DNA from: Rubritepida sp.
GTDB taxonomy: Bacteria > Pseudomonadota > Alphaproteobacteria > Acetobacterales > Acetobacteraceae
Direction of reading: 5' to 3'
DNA: 45,402 nt
NCBI GenBank assembly: GCA_028291455.1
Contig: JAQGHY010000244.1
Coordinates: forward strand, 1 to 45,402
Below are positions 10,039-17,536 of this stretch, piece after piece; the stretch's first letter is position 1; the number at the start of each line of letters is the position of its first letter. Below the pieces are notes generated by a model, which was not told where the DNA came from, did no database searches, and saw only the letters and a program-made list of their open reading frames with translations. The translations under genes were made by a program, and so were the position numbers.

Positions 10039-10278
10039 ATGCCCGAAGACGTGGACCCCGAAGACCTCTTCGTCACCGACGATGCCTATGCCGCGGGCCG
10101 CACCGCCTTCAAGGCGGGGGCGTCGGTGCTGGAAAACCCGATGGCTCAGACCGGCGATTGGGGGAAGGCGTGGTTTTCCGGCTGGCTCGATGCGCTGGCC
10201 GATGCCGTCACGGGGCATGACCGCGAGAAGCCCGGCTACGCCCGGCTGCTGCGGCGGGACCGCGCGGAGCCGTTCTAA
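10039..10278 (+). CDS. RMF/CrpP-fold small protein
   Basis: A 79-residue protein. Its core AYAAGRTAFKAGASVLENP, then WGKAWFSGWLDALAD, matches the ribosome modulation factor / CrpP pattern (A-Y-x2-G-x2-A-x5-G, N-P, and W-x2-G-W). RMF dimerises 70S ribosomes in stationary phase; CrpP-like proteins were described in ciprofloxacin resistance, a role that is disputed. The fold assignment is fairly secure, the function is not. It has an acidic N-terminus (PEDVDPEDLFVTDD) and a basic C-terminus. No EcfG-like promoter was found for it. It is divergent from uvrB by 83 bases and ends 14 bases from the convergent GNAT gene. Confidence 0.75.
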   Translation: MPEDVDPEDLFVTDDAYAAGRTAFKAGASVLENPMAQTGDWGKAWFSGWLDALADAVTGHDREKPGYARLLRRDRAEPF

Positions 10279-10292
10279 GCCCGCGTGGCGCT

Positions 10293-10841
10293 TCAGAGCC
10301 TGTCGCGTATCCAGGCTCCGCGAGCGATGCGATAGAGCAGGTGCGGCCGCATCGGGTGGCCCTCAGGCAGGTTTGGGTGCTCGAACCCGCCATCGGCGAC
10401 CATGCCGAGCTTATTCATCAGGGCTCGCGAAGGCGCATTGGCGGGAATGGTGAAGGCCACGATCTCCTGCAGGCGTAGCGGACCAAATCCCGCGGCAAGC
10501 GCCAGCCGGGCCGCCTCCTCGGCATAGCCCCGGCGATGATGGGCGGCCGCGATCCGCCAACCGATCTCCACGGCAGGCGCGAAGGGCATGGTCGGCGCGA
10601 CGTTCAGCAAACCGACAAGGCCAATCAATCCCGGCTCGCCGCGTCGGAACACGCCCCAGAAGCCGAAGCCGTGCTGTTCGAAATGCGCCGCCAGGCGGGC
10701 GCGGAAGGCGTCGCTTTCTGGCGCGCCTAGGGGCTTGGCGAAATCTCGCATCACCACGGGATCTGCATTCAATGCGGCGAAATCGGCTGCGTCGTCGTCT
10801 TCCAATGGGCGCAGAAGCAGTCTCGGGCCTTGCAGGATCAT
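10293..10841 (-). CDS. GNAT family N-acetyltransferase (RimJ/RimL-like)
   Basis: A 182-residue acetyltransferase. It begins MILQGPRLLLRPLEDDDA, the usual RimJ/RimL opening, has a central EIGWRIAAAHHRRGYAEEAARLAL with the acetyl-CoA pyrophosphate loop (Q/R-x2-G-x-A, here HRRGYA), and ends with ALMNKLGMVADGGFEHP, the conserved last motif. These enzymes move an acetyl group from acetyl-CoA to an amine, often a protein N-terminus or a metabolite. The frame stays open far upstream on this strand, but homology begins at the Met at 10841, and upstream lies the promoter region of the CoA-transferase operon. Substrate unknown. Confidence 0.88.
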   Translation of the reverse strand: MILQGPRLLLRPLEDDDAADFAALNADPVVMRDFAKPLGAPESDAFRARLAAHFEQHGFGFWGVFRRGEPGLIGLVGLLNVAPTMPFAPAVEIGWRIAAAHHRRGYAEEAARLALAAGFGPLRLQEIVAFTIPANAPSRALMNKLGMVADGGFEHPNLPEGHPMRPHLLYRIARGAWIRDRL

Positions 10842-10902
10842 GCCATTGCCCCCTCGCATCGGGTGAAGGTTCCGCGTAGATTCACGATGGAAGGAACGCA
10901 AG

Positions 10903-11724
10903 ATGACCCCGATCAGCCTGGAGGCTATGGCAGCCAGCGTGCCCGATGGGGCGCTTCTGGCCCTTCCGCCCGACAATTCCCTTCCCTCAGTCGCGCTCGC
11001 CAAGGCGCTGATCCGGCGCGGCGCACGGAACCTGCGCCTGCTGGGCGTGCCGGTCTCCGGCTTCGCCACCGATATCCTGATCGGCGCGGGCTGCGTCGCC
11101 TCGGTGCAGACCAGCGCGGTGAGCCTGGGCGAGGCCGGCTTCGCGCCACGCTTCACGGCGGCGCTGAAGGCCGGAAAGATCACCATCCAGGACGCGACCT
11201 GCCCGGCCATCCACACCATGCTCCAGGCCTCCGAGAAGGGCGTGCCCTTCATGCCGCTGCGCGGGCTGATCGGCAGCGACATCCTGGCCAATCGCCCGGA
11301 CTGGCGCGTGGTCGAGAGCCCCTTCGGGACCGGCGAGAAGATCGTGCTGCTGCCGGCGCTGAACCCCGATGTCGCCGCCTTCCACGGCGTGATGGCCGAC
11401 AGCCACGGCAATATCTATGTCGGCCGCCGGCGCGAATGCGCCACGCTGGCCCATGCCAGCAAGCGCGCATTGGTGACGGTGGAGCGCGTGATCGAGGCCA
11501 ATTTCCTCGAAGACGAGCGCATGGCGCCGGGCACCATCAACGCCACCTATATCAGCGCCTTCGCCATCGCCGCACGCGGCGCGCGGCCCGCGGCGCTGCT
11601 CGACGAATATGGCTTCGACGCCGATTACGTCGCGACCTATGCCCGCGCTGCCAAGACCGATGCGGGCTTCGCCGACTGGTGCGCGGAGCATGTCTTTGAA
11701 TCCCAGGCGGTGGCCGCGGAATGA
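10903..11724 (+). CDS. Class I CoA-transferase-like protein, alpha subunit
   Basis: A 273-residue protein of the glutaconate/3-oxoacid CoA-transferase alpha fold. Recognisable parts are VPVSGFATDILIGAGCV (CoA-binding region), MPLRGLIGSDIL, VVESPFGTGEKIVLLPAL and a GVMADSHGNIYVG strand, close to GctA/IpdA-type subunits. Family members form alpha2beta2 or alpha4beta4 complexes that move CoA between acyl groups, or, in IpdAB, open a steroid-derived ring hydrolytically. The start has a strong ribosome site (GGAAGGAACGCAAG). It overlaps the beta-subunit gene by four bases (ATGA), as expected for an obligate partner. The substrate is not known. Confidence 0.85.
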   Translation: MTPISLEAMAASVPDGALLALPPDNSLPSVALAKALIRRGARNLRLLGVPVSGFATDILIGAGCVASVQTSAVSLGEAGFAPRFTAALKAGKITIQDATCPAIHTMLQASEKGVPFMPLRGLIGSDILANRPDWRVVESPFGTGEKIVLLPALNPDVAAFHGVMADSHGNIYVGRRRECATLAHASKRALVTVERVIEANFLEDERMAPGTINATYISAFAIAARGARPAALLDEYGFDADYVATYARAAKTDAGFADWCAEHVFESQAVAAE

Positions 11725-12461
11725 ACTACCGTCCTGAGGAGTTGCTGGCGGTCACGCTGGCAAAGTTGATCCGTGCCGTGCCGACCGCGCATATCGCCGT
11801 CGGCGCCGCCTCGCCCATTCCGGCCGCCGCTTGCTGGCTGGTGGTCAAGCAGGGCGATCCGGTGCGGCTTTCGCTGCTGCATAAGCGCTCCGGCAACCCG
11901 TTTACCGAGGGCACGCGCGAGCTCTTCGACCTCACGGGCCAAGGCCGGATCGACCTGTTCTTCCTGGGTGGCGGCGAGATCGACGGGCAGGCCAATCTCA
12001 ACCTCATCGGCACCGGCGGCTGGCCGGGTCGCGAGGTGCGCTTCCCCGGCAGCTTCGGCTCGGCCTTCATGTACTTCATGGCCGGCCGCACGATCCTGTT
12101 CCGCGAGGAGCATTCGCCGCGGGTGCTGGTGAAGCAGGTCGCGAACATCTCCGCGCCGGGCATCAGCGAGGCCGGCGTGTTCCGTCGCGGCCACGCACAG
12201 GCGCTGGTGACGGGGCGCTGCGTCTTCGCCTTCCATCCCGATCGCGGCCGCTTCTCGCTGGCCTCGGTGCACCCCGGCGAAACGGTCCAGAGCATCCGTG
12301 ACATGACCGGCTTCGACTTCGACGTGGACGGCGACGTACCCGAAACCACCCCGCCGACCGATGCGGAACTTGCCCTGCTGCGCAGCACAATCTGCGACGA
12401 GATGCTGGAAACCTACCCCGATTTCTGCGCCCGGGTCTTCAATCGAAAGCAAGCCGCATGA
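11721..12461 (+). CDS. Class I CoA-transferase-like protein, beta subunit (catalytic Glu apparently absent)
   Basis: A 246-residue partner of the preceding gene, with the beta-subunit landmarks IAVGAASPIPAAACWLV, DLFFLGGGEIDGQANLNLIG and a GSFGSAFMYFMAGR glycine loop. In glutaconate-type transferases the nucleophilic Glu lies in a YESG-like strand end; the aligned place here reads HKRSG (residues 54-58), with Arg56 where Glu is expected. So a covalent glutamyl-CoA mechanism looks impossible unless the alignment is off. IpdAB-type hydrolases also lack this Glu, which makes a hydrolase or C-C cleaving role conceivable. Four-base overlaps link it to both neighbours, so it is surely in one operon. 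Family assignment is firm, activity is not. Confidence 0.82.
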   Translation: MNYRPEELLAVTLAKLIRAVPTAHIAVGAASPIPAAACWLVVKQGDPVRLSLLHKRSGNPFTEGTRELFDLTGQGRIDLFFLGGGEIDGQANLNLIGTGGWPGREVRFPGSFGSAFMYFMAGRTILFREEHSPRVLVKQVANISAPGISEAGVFRRGHAQALVTGRCVFAFHPDRGRFSLASVHPGETVQSIRDMTGFDFDVDGDVPETTPPTDAELALLRSTICDEMLETYPDFCARVFNRKQAA

Positions 12462-13696
12462 ACGACGCTCTCCCCATGGCCGAGGGCCGCGCGCTGGCTA
12501 CGGGGCCCGGCGCGCTCTCCGGGCTGCGCATCGTGGACCTCACCCGCGTCCTCGGCGGGCCGTACTGCACCATGGTCCTCAGCGACCACGGGGCCGAGGT
12601 CATCAAGCTCGAACCGCCGCAGGGCGACGAGGTGCGGGACTGGGGCCCTCCTTTCGACGGGAACGGCGACGCCAGCTACTTCGTCGGCGTGAACCGCAAC
12701 AAGCGGTCGGTCGGGCTCGACCTGTCCAAGCCGCAGGGCCGCGAGGTGCTGCTGCGCCTGCTCGAGGGCGCGGACATCCTGATCGAGAACTTCAAGCCGG
12801 GCAGCATGGAGAAGTGGGGTCTCGGCTTCGAGGCCGTGCTGTCCCAGCGGTTCCCGCGGCTGATCCATTGCCGCGTCTCCGGCTTCGGCGCGACCGGGCC
12901 GCTGGGTGGCTTTCCCGGCTACGACGCCATCCTGCAGGCGATGGTGGGCCTCATGTCCATCAACGGCACGGCAGACAGCGGACCGACCCGCCTCGGCACG
13001 CCTATCGTGGACATCGCGACCGGGCTGTTCAGCGCCATCGCCATCCTGATGGCGGTCGTGGAGCGGGAGAAATCCGGCCTCGGCCAGTATTGCGACATGA
13101 CGCTGCACGATTGCGGCATGGCGCTGCTGCATCCGCATGCCGCGAACTTCTTCCTCAACGGCAAGCGGCCGATCGCCACGGGCAATCCGCATCCGAACCT
13201 GGCGCCCTACGCCAAGTTCACCACGAAGACCTGCGAGATCTTCGTGGGCTGCGGCAATGATCCGACCTTCCGGAAGTTCTGCGACTTCCTCGGGCTGGAC
13301 GGGCTCGGCACCGATCCGCGCTTCGTCACCAACGGCCAGCGCGTGATCAACAAGCCGGCCCTGACCGAGATCCTCAACAAGCGCTTCGCGGACGAGGACG
13401 GGCACGACCTCTGCCAGCGCATGCTGGGCGCGGGGTTGCCGGCCGGTCCGGTGCTGGGCGTGGATGAGGCGATGGCCGCGGCGCATACCGCGCATCGCAA
13501 CATGATCACCGAGAAGGACGGCTTCATCGGCCTGGGCACGCCGATCAAGCTCAGCCGCACGCCGGGCGGCACCCGCACAGCACCGCCGCGCTTTGCCCAG
13601 CACACGCAGGAGGTGCTGGCGAAGCACGGCTTCTCCGAGGAGGAGATCGCGCGGCTGGCCGAAGCCGGAGTTCTGGTGGAAAAGCGCCGGAAGTGA
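12458..13696 (+). CDS. Class III CoA-transferase (CaiB/BaiF family)
   Basis: A 412-residue family III CoA-transferase. Typical features are LSGLRIVDLTRVLGGPYCTM at the N-terminus, LSDHGAEVIKLEPP, the RNKRSVGLDL strand, ENFKPGS and the catalytic region LGTPIVDIATGLFSA, with Asp185 in the position of the nucleophilic Asp of formyl-CoA transferase. Such enzymes form interlocked dimers and transfer CoA between carboxylic acids, for example carnitine, formate/oxalate, succinate/citramalate. The active site is complete, in contrast to the class I-like pair just upstream. It overlaps both neighbours by four bases. Having a class I-like and a class III enzyme in one operon suggests activation of an acid and later processing of its CoA ester; the acid itself cannot be read from sequence. 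Confidence 0.95.
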   Translation: MNDALPMAEGRALATGPGALSGLRIVDLTRVLGGPYCTMVLSDHGAEVIKLEPPQGDEVRDWGPPFDGNGDASYFVGVNRNKRSVGLDLSKPQGREVLLRLLEGADILIENFKPGSMEKWGLGFEAVLSQRFPRLIHCRVSGFGATGPLGGFPGYDAILQAMVGLMSINGTADSGPTRLGTPIVDIATGLFSAIAILMAVVEREKSGLGQYCDMTLHDCGMALLHPHAANFFLNGKRPIATGNPHPNLAPYAKFTTKTCEIFVGCGNDPTFRKFCDFLGLDGLGTDPRFVTNGQRVINKPALTEILNKRFADEDGHDLCQRMLGAGLPAGPVLGVDEAMAAAHTAHRNMITEKDGFIGLGTPIKLSRTPGGTRTAPPRFAQHTQEVLAKHGFSEEEIARLAEAGVLVEKRRK

Positions 13697-14460
13697 CGCT
13701 GGCCGAAATCCGCGAGGCCGATGCGCCGCTGGAGACAGCGGCCATCTACGGTCGGCTGCGCGAAGCCTACGGGCTGCCGCTGGTGAACCTCATCTGGCGG
13801 CACTTCGCAGCGCTTCCGGGTGTCCTGCCCTGGGCATGGGAAACCGTGGCGCCGGCCATGCCGATGCTGCCCGCCGCGACGCAACGGGTCGCGGCCGCGC
13901 TGGAGCCGCTGCCCAGGTTGGCCATGGCGGACGACGCCGCGGCGCTTGCCACCCTCTACAACCGCGGCAATCTCAGCAACCTAATCCTGTTGACGGCGCT
14001 GCTGCGCGGCAAGCTAGGCGATGCGCAGGCGCCGGCCGCTCCGCCTCCTGCCATGCTGCCCGAACCCCCGCCCCTGCCCCGCCTTGACGCCCTGCCCGAG
14101 CCGGTTGCCCGCGCCGTCCGTGCCCTGGCCGCGATGCATGGGCATGAGGGTGGCGTGGTTCCGACCCTGTATCTGCATCTGGCGCATTGGCCGGCACTGC
14201 TGCCGCCGCTTTATGCGTCACTCTCGCCGTTGATGGCGACGGGGCGAATCCAGACGCTGCGCGACACCGCGCTCGCTGCCGCTTCCATCGAGGCGGATGC
14301 GCTGCGCCCCTATCTGGCCGCCCCAGTGGAGCCGTCAGCCGAGGCGCTGGTGGCCGCGCGCGCCGCGTTGAGATCCTTCACGAGCCGGGTAATTCCCGAA
14401 ATGGTGGTAATCGGGTCGATGTTGTCCCCCACGTCGGTGATTGATTCAATCCTGTCGTAA
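13693..14460 (+). CDS. DehI-fold helical protein (haloacid dehalogenase DehI family, catalytic Asp not conserved)
   Basis: A 255-residue helical protein that resembles group I haloacid dehalogenase DehI over its whole length: YGRLREAYGLPLVNLIWRH plus ALPGVLPWAW match the first repeat, LYNRGNLSNLILLTAL the linker helix, and LAAMHGHEGG with LHLAHWPALLPPLYASLSPL the second repeat. DehI is a pseudodimer of two such units. In DehI the nucleophile-activating Asp189 lies five residues before the AxWP motif; here that position is Leu159. So dehalogenase activity is unlikely and the fold is probably used for something else. It overlaps the class III CoA-transferase gene by four bases and is the last gene of the operon. 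The comparison is made from memory of DehI and needs a real alignment. Confidence 0.65.
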   Translation: MTLAEIREADAPLETAAIYGRLREAYGLPLVNLIWRHFAALPGVLPWAWETVAPAMPMLPAATQRVAAALEPLPRLAMADDAAALATLYNRGNLSNLILLTALLRGKLGDAQAPAAPPPAMLPEPPPLPRLDALPEPVARAVRALAAMHGHEGGVVPTLYLHLAHWPALLPPLYASLSPLMATGRIQTLRDTALAAASIEADALRPYLAAPVEPSAEALVAARAALRSFTSRVIPEMVVIGSMLSPTSVIDSILS

Positions 14461-14471
14461 TTTTCGTGCCC

Positions 14472-14494
14472 TTAGAGACACAATCTCTCTCTAA
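14472..14494. repeat. Small inverted repeat after the CoA-transferase operon
   Basis: TTAGAGA (14472-14478) and TCTCTAA (14488-14494), 7 bp arms around a 9-base loop. It lies 12 bases after the operon stop codon in an AT-richer gap. No T run follows, so it may be a weak terminator or an operator of the next gene. Confidence 0.5.
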
Positions 14495-14520
14495 ACGAAA
14501 TAATACCCCCTGATTTCATT

Positions 14521-14555
14521 TGCCTAGTGTCTGCCTGCCTGACAGACACTAGGCA
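14521..14555 (+). promoter_or_regulatory. Perfect 13-bp stem-loop in the leader of the outer-membrane protein gene
   Basis: TGCCTAGTGTCTG (14521-14533) and CAGACACTAGGCA (14543-14555) pair perfectly around CCTGCCTGA. The stem ends 21 bases before the ATG at 14577, in a gap with no T tract after it. It could be a repressor operator or a 5' UTR hairpin that controls translation or mRNA stability. Confidence 0.6.
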
Positions 14556-14576
14556 TCTGAATTTTCGGGGATCTTT

Positions 14577-15869
14577 ATGCAGCGCAAACTTACTACCCTT
14601 GCCGCAGCGGCAGCTATTTCGCTTATGGCATTGCCTGCACGGGCAGATCTGTTCGACGTCAGTATCACGGTCAACGGTGTCACCCAGACACGCAGCTTCA
14701 GCTCCCTCGAAAATGCTTTGACCCTGCTGACCGGACCGGGCATCACCAGCCTGTTCCCCTCCTACCGGACCGGAACGGCATTGACCTCCGTCGTGAATTA
14801 CGGCGGGCTTGTCCTGCCGATCACGGTGCCGGCGGGTACGACCACCGCCGTTCTGACCATTCCCGGCACGAATACCGGCGTTGCCTTCGCGGGCCAGACC
14901 TCCGGCCAAACCCAGAACCTCCTCCGCAACTTCTTCCAGGGCGCCGTCACCTCGGGCGATGTCATCGCCTCGCTCCCGGAATCGGTGCGCGCCACTTTGT
15001 CGCCGGATGTCCAGAACGCGCTCCGCGCTTCGCTGACCACGGTGCTTCAGACCGCCGTCGCGACAACCATCTCGGACCCGGTCGCCGGCAATCCCAGCGC
15101 CCTCATGCCGCAGATGGTCGCGGCGGATTATCTCGCCGGCATGGCGCCCTCCGGCTCACTTCTCGGGGTAAATGAGGCACGCGCCGGCGGCTTCCACTTC
15201 AGCGGCGGCCTCAATATCCTGGCCACGTCGAGCGGTGGCGCCGATACCCGCGTGCTGAGCGCGCCGCTGCGCGTCTCCTACTATATCCCGCGCACGGCCA
15301 CCGAAATCTTCCTGGACGCCCCGATGTCCTACGCCGATATCGGCGGAACTTCGGTCTTTCAGGGCTCGGTCGGCATCGGCGTGCGCCAGCGCGTCTGGCA
15401 TGGCGAGCGCTTCGAGTGGAACCTGACCCCGGCCTACCGCACGGGCATCGCCGGTTCGGAATCTTACGGCCGCGGCTCGCTTGCGCTGGGCGTCTCCCTC
15501 ACCAGCGACCTGCGCTTCTCGCTGCCCGCCGACTACACCTTCGCCATCACCAACACCGCCGCCTACTACCAGACCGAGGCGTATAATTTTGGCGGCTTCA
15601 ACATCAACTACAACCTTCAGAACCAGTACTACCGGAATGGCGTGACGCTCTCCCGCCCGCTCGGTGAGGTGTTCGGCCGGCCCCTTCAGGGCGGTCTGAC
15701 CTTCGTGGATACCCGGGTCACCGGCGATCGGACGGCGGTTCCGGGGTGGCAGGAATACGGCGTGGTGCTCGCCACCGGCGGCCGTCTCCCCAGCCGCTTC
15801 ACCGCGACCTTCATCAACGGACAGAACAACTTCCAGGCGTTCCGCTTTGGGCTTTCGACGGCGTTCTGA
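14577..15869 (+). CDS. Predicted outer-membrane beta-barrel / autotransporter-like protein
   Basis: A 430-residue exported protein. The signal peptide runs to about residue 23 (MQRKLTTLAAAAAISLMALPARA). Residues 24-200 are Thr/Gly/Ser-rich and have a helical middle (LPESVRATLSPDVQNALRASL). From about residue 210 alternating hydrophobic strands appear, for example FHFSGGLNILATSS, RVSYYIPRTATEIFLDAP, FAITNTAAYYQTEAYNFGGF, and the chain ends in FRFGLSTAF with a terminal Phe, the recognition signal for the BAM machinery. This fits a roughly 12-strand barrel with an N-terminal passenger or plug. No specific family was recognised. It is a single gene between a leader hairpin and a strong terminator. 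Confidence 0.7.
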   Translation: MQRKLTTLAAAAAISLMALPARADLFDVSITVNGVTQTRSFSSLENALTLLTGPGITSLFPSYRTGTALTSVVNYGGLVLPITVPAGTTTAVLTIPGTNTGVAFAGQTSGQTQNLLRNFFQGAVTSGDVIASLPESVRATLSPDVQNALRASLTTVLQTAVATTISDPVAGNPSALMPQMVAADYLAGMAPSGSLLGVNEARAGGFHFSGGLNILATSSGGADTRVLSAPLRVSYYIPRTATEIFLDAPMSYADIGGTSVFQGSVGIGVRQRVWHGERFEWNLTPAYRTGIAGSESYGRGSLALGVSLTSDLRFSLPADYTFAITNTAAYYQTEAYNFGGFNINYNLQNQYYRNGVTLSRPLGEVFGRPLQGGLTFVDTRVTGDRTAVPGWQEYGVVLATGGRLPSRFTATFINGQNNFQAFRFGLSTAF

Positions 15870-15870
15870 T

Positions 15871-15912
15871 CCAGGGGGATCGAGGGGCTTCGTCCCCTCG
15901 ATCCCCTCCTGG
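15871..15912. terminator. Bidirectional terminator between the barrel gene and pssA
   Basis: GGGGATCGAGGGG pairs with CCCCTCGATCCCC around CTTCGT, and CCAGG/CCTGG extends the stem past a bulge. It fills the whole 44-base gap between two convergent genes, so it can serve both strands. Confidence 0.75.
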
Positions 15913-15913
15913 C

Positions 15914-16786
15914 TCAGACCTCCGAAGGCGCTGCCACTTCTTCCCGCAGCGCCTCAGCTTCACGCTTCAGCCGCTGATACGACCGCGTCGAGAAATATAG
16001 CATCCCGCCATAGACCAGCCCGCCCAGGGCCAGAGCCGCCCAGGGTTCGGTCACCAGGAAGGCGATGAACGCGCCTGTGCCCAGCAATAACGGCAGCACC
16101 ATCTGCGCCGGCACCTTGAAGTTCTTGAAGGAAAAAGACGGCAGGGTGCTCACCATCAGCCCGCCGACCACGAAGAGCATGATCGCGCTGAAGACCGGAT
16201 GGCGGATCACATGCGCGAAGCCAGGCCAGTCCCATTCGCCGAATGCGAGTGAGCCGAAGAGCGGCAGCAATGCCAGCCCCGCACCCGCCGGTGCCGGGAC
16301 GCCGGTAAAGAAGTTGTAGGCGTAGGCGGGCTTCGATACCGGCACAGCCCCGGGCTCGGCGATGCTCGCCGCATTGAAGCGGGCCAGCCGCAGCGCGCTG
16401 CAGACGGCGAACATGATGCAGGGGATGAAGCCCATCGGCCCGGCGCCATGCAGCGTCCACAAATACAAGATCAGGCCGGGGGCCACGCCGAAGCACAGGA
16501 AGTCGCTCAGGCTGTCGAATTCCGCGCCGAAGCGGGACGTGCCCTTGAGCAGCCGGGCAATACGGCCGTCCAGGCCATCGATCACGGCCGCCACGACGAT
16601 CAGCGCCGCCGCCTGAGGGAAGCGGTCCTCCAGGGCGAAACGGATCGCGACGAGGCCGGAGCAGAGGCCGATCATCGTCAGCAGGTTCGGGATCAGCCGG
16701 TTGAACGAGGGGCCACGGTAGCGGGGCCTCTGCCTGGGCGTGCCGAAGCGCCTGAGTCGGTAGCGCAAGCCGGGCTTCGTCGTCAC
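15914..16786 (-). CDS. pssA: CDP-diacylglycerol-serine O-phosphatidyltransferase
   Basis: PssA makes phosphatidylserine from CDP-diacylglycerol and serine at the inner membrane, the step before Psd. The complete CDP-alcohol phosphotransferase motif is present at 70-95: DGLDGRIARLLKG, then G, D and D at the right spacing (GAEFDSLSD). Around it are several hydrophobic helices (LIVVAAVID, LILYLWTLHG, FVVGGLMVSTLP, LVYGGMLYF). At 290 residues it is the type II, multi-membrane-helix form found in Bacillus and alphaproteobacteria, not the E. coli peripheral enzyme. It overlaps the psd gene by four bases, so both steps of phosphatidylethanolamine synthesis are coupled. Confidence 0.95.
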   Translation of the reverse strand: MTTKPGLRYRLRRFGTPRQRPRYRGPSFNRLIPNLLTMIGLCSGLVAIRFALEDRFPQAAALIVVAAVIDGLDGRIARLLKGTSRFGAEFDSLSDFLCFGVAPGLILYLWTLHGAGPMGFIPCIMFAVCSALRLARFNAASIAEPGAVPVSKPAYAYNFFTGVPAPAGAGLALLPLFGSLAFGEWDWPGFAHVIRHPVFSAIMLFVVGGLMVSTLPSFSFKNFKVPAQMVLPLLLGTGAFIAFLVTEPWAALALGGLVYGGMLYFSTRSYQRLKREAEALREEVAAPSEV

Positions 16787-17487
16787 ACCGTTCCTCCCAA
16801 GGCGACACCCAGGGGCACAGCAAGGTCGGCTAGTATTGTCTCGCCGCCGATCATGGTCTGCCCGACCAGCACAGTCGGCTTCACGCCCTCGGGAAGGTAG
16901 ACGTCGGTGCGGCTGCCGAAGCGGATAAGGCCGAAGCGCTCGCCGGCCAGGAGCTGGTCGCCCTCATTCACGTTGCAGACGATGCGTCGGGCGATGAGGC
17001 CGGCGATCTGCACGCAGCCGAGCTGGCGGCCATCGGGCAGATCGAAGCGGAGCGCGTTGCGCTCGTTTTCCTCGGAGGCCTTGTCCACACTGGCGTCGAG
17101 GAACTTGCCGGGACGGTAGGAGATGCGGCTGATCCGGCCCTGCACGGGGCTGCGATTCACATGCACGTCCATCACCGAGAGGAAGATCGCCACGCGCCAG
17201 CGCGGCGCCGCACCCATCTCCAGCTCGACCGGCGGGATCGCGGGGCCGACGAGGACGACCTTGCCGTCGGCGGGCGCCAGGACGAGGTCGCGGACGGGCG
17301 GATGCACGCGCTTGGGGTCGCGGAAGAAGTAGAGGCAGAAGGCCGTGAAGGCCGCGCCCAGCCAGAACAGCCAGGCGCCGAAGATCAGGCCACCGACCAG
17401 CGCGACGGCGGCGCCGCCATAGATGAAGGGACGGCCCGCGGGGTGTGGCGGGGCGAGGACGAGGGAGAGGCTGTTTACGAGGGACAT
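16783..17487 (-). CDS. psd: Phosphatidylserine decarboxylase proenzyme (short form)
   Basis: Psd converts phosphatidylserine to phosphatidylethanolamine using a pyruvoyl group made by self-cleavage. The 234-residue protein has two N-terminal membrane segments (about 22-55), YFFRDPKR, LAPADGKV, FLSVMDVHVNRSP (102-114) with the conserved His, and FGSRTDVYLPEG near the end. Cleavage would occur between Gly191 and Ser192, leaving a short alpha chain of about 43 residues carrying the pyruvoyl. This compact form, often called PSD-A or archaetidylserine-like, is common in alphaproteobacteria. It precedes pssA in one operon. The gene at 17537 is divergent with 49 bases between. Confidence 0.95.
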   Translation of the reverse strand: MSLVNSLSLVLAPPHPAGRPFIYGGAAVALVGGLIFGAWLFWLGAAFTAFCLYFFRDPKRVHPPVRDLVLAPADGKVVLVGPAIPPVELEMGAAPRWRVAIFLSVMDVHVNRSPVQGRISRISYRPGKFLDASVDKASEENERNALRFDLPDGRQLGCVQIAGLIARRIVCNVNEGDQLLAGERFGLIRFGSRTDVYLPEGVKPTVLVGQTMIGGETILADLAVPLGVALGGTV

Positions 17488-17536
17488 TTCTGGCAGTTTA
17501 TCCTCTGTTCACACATCTGCGGCAAGTTGTGCCGGC

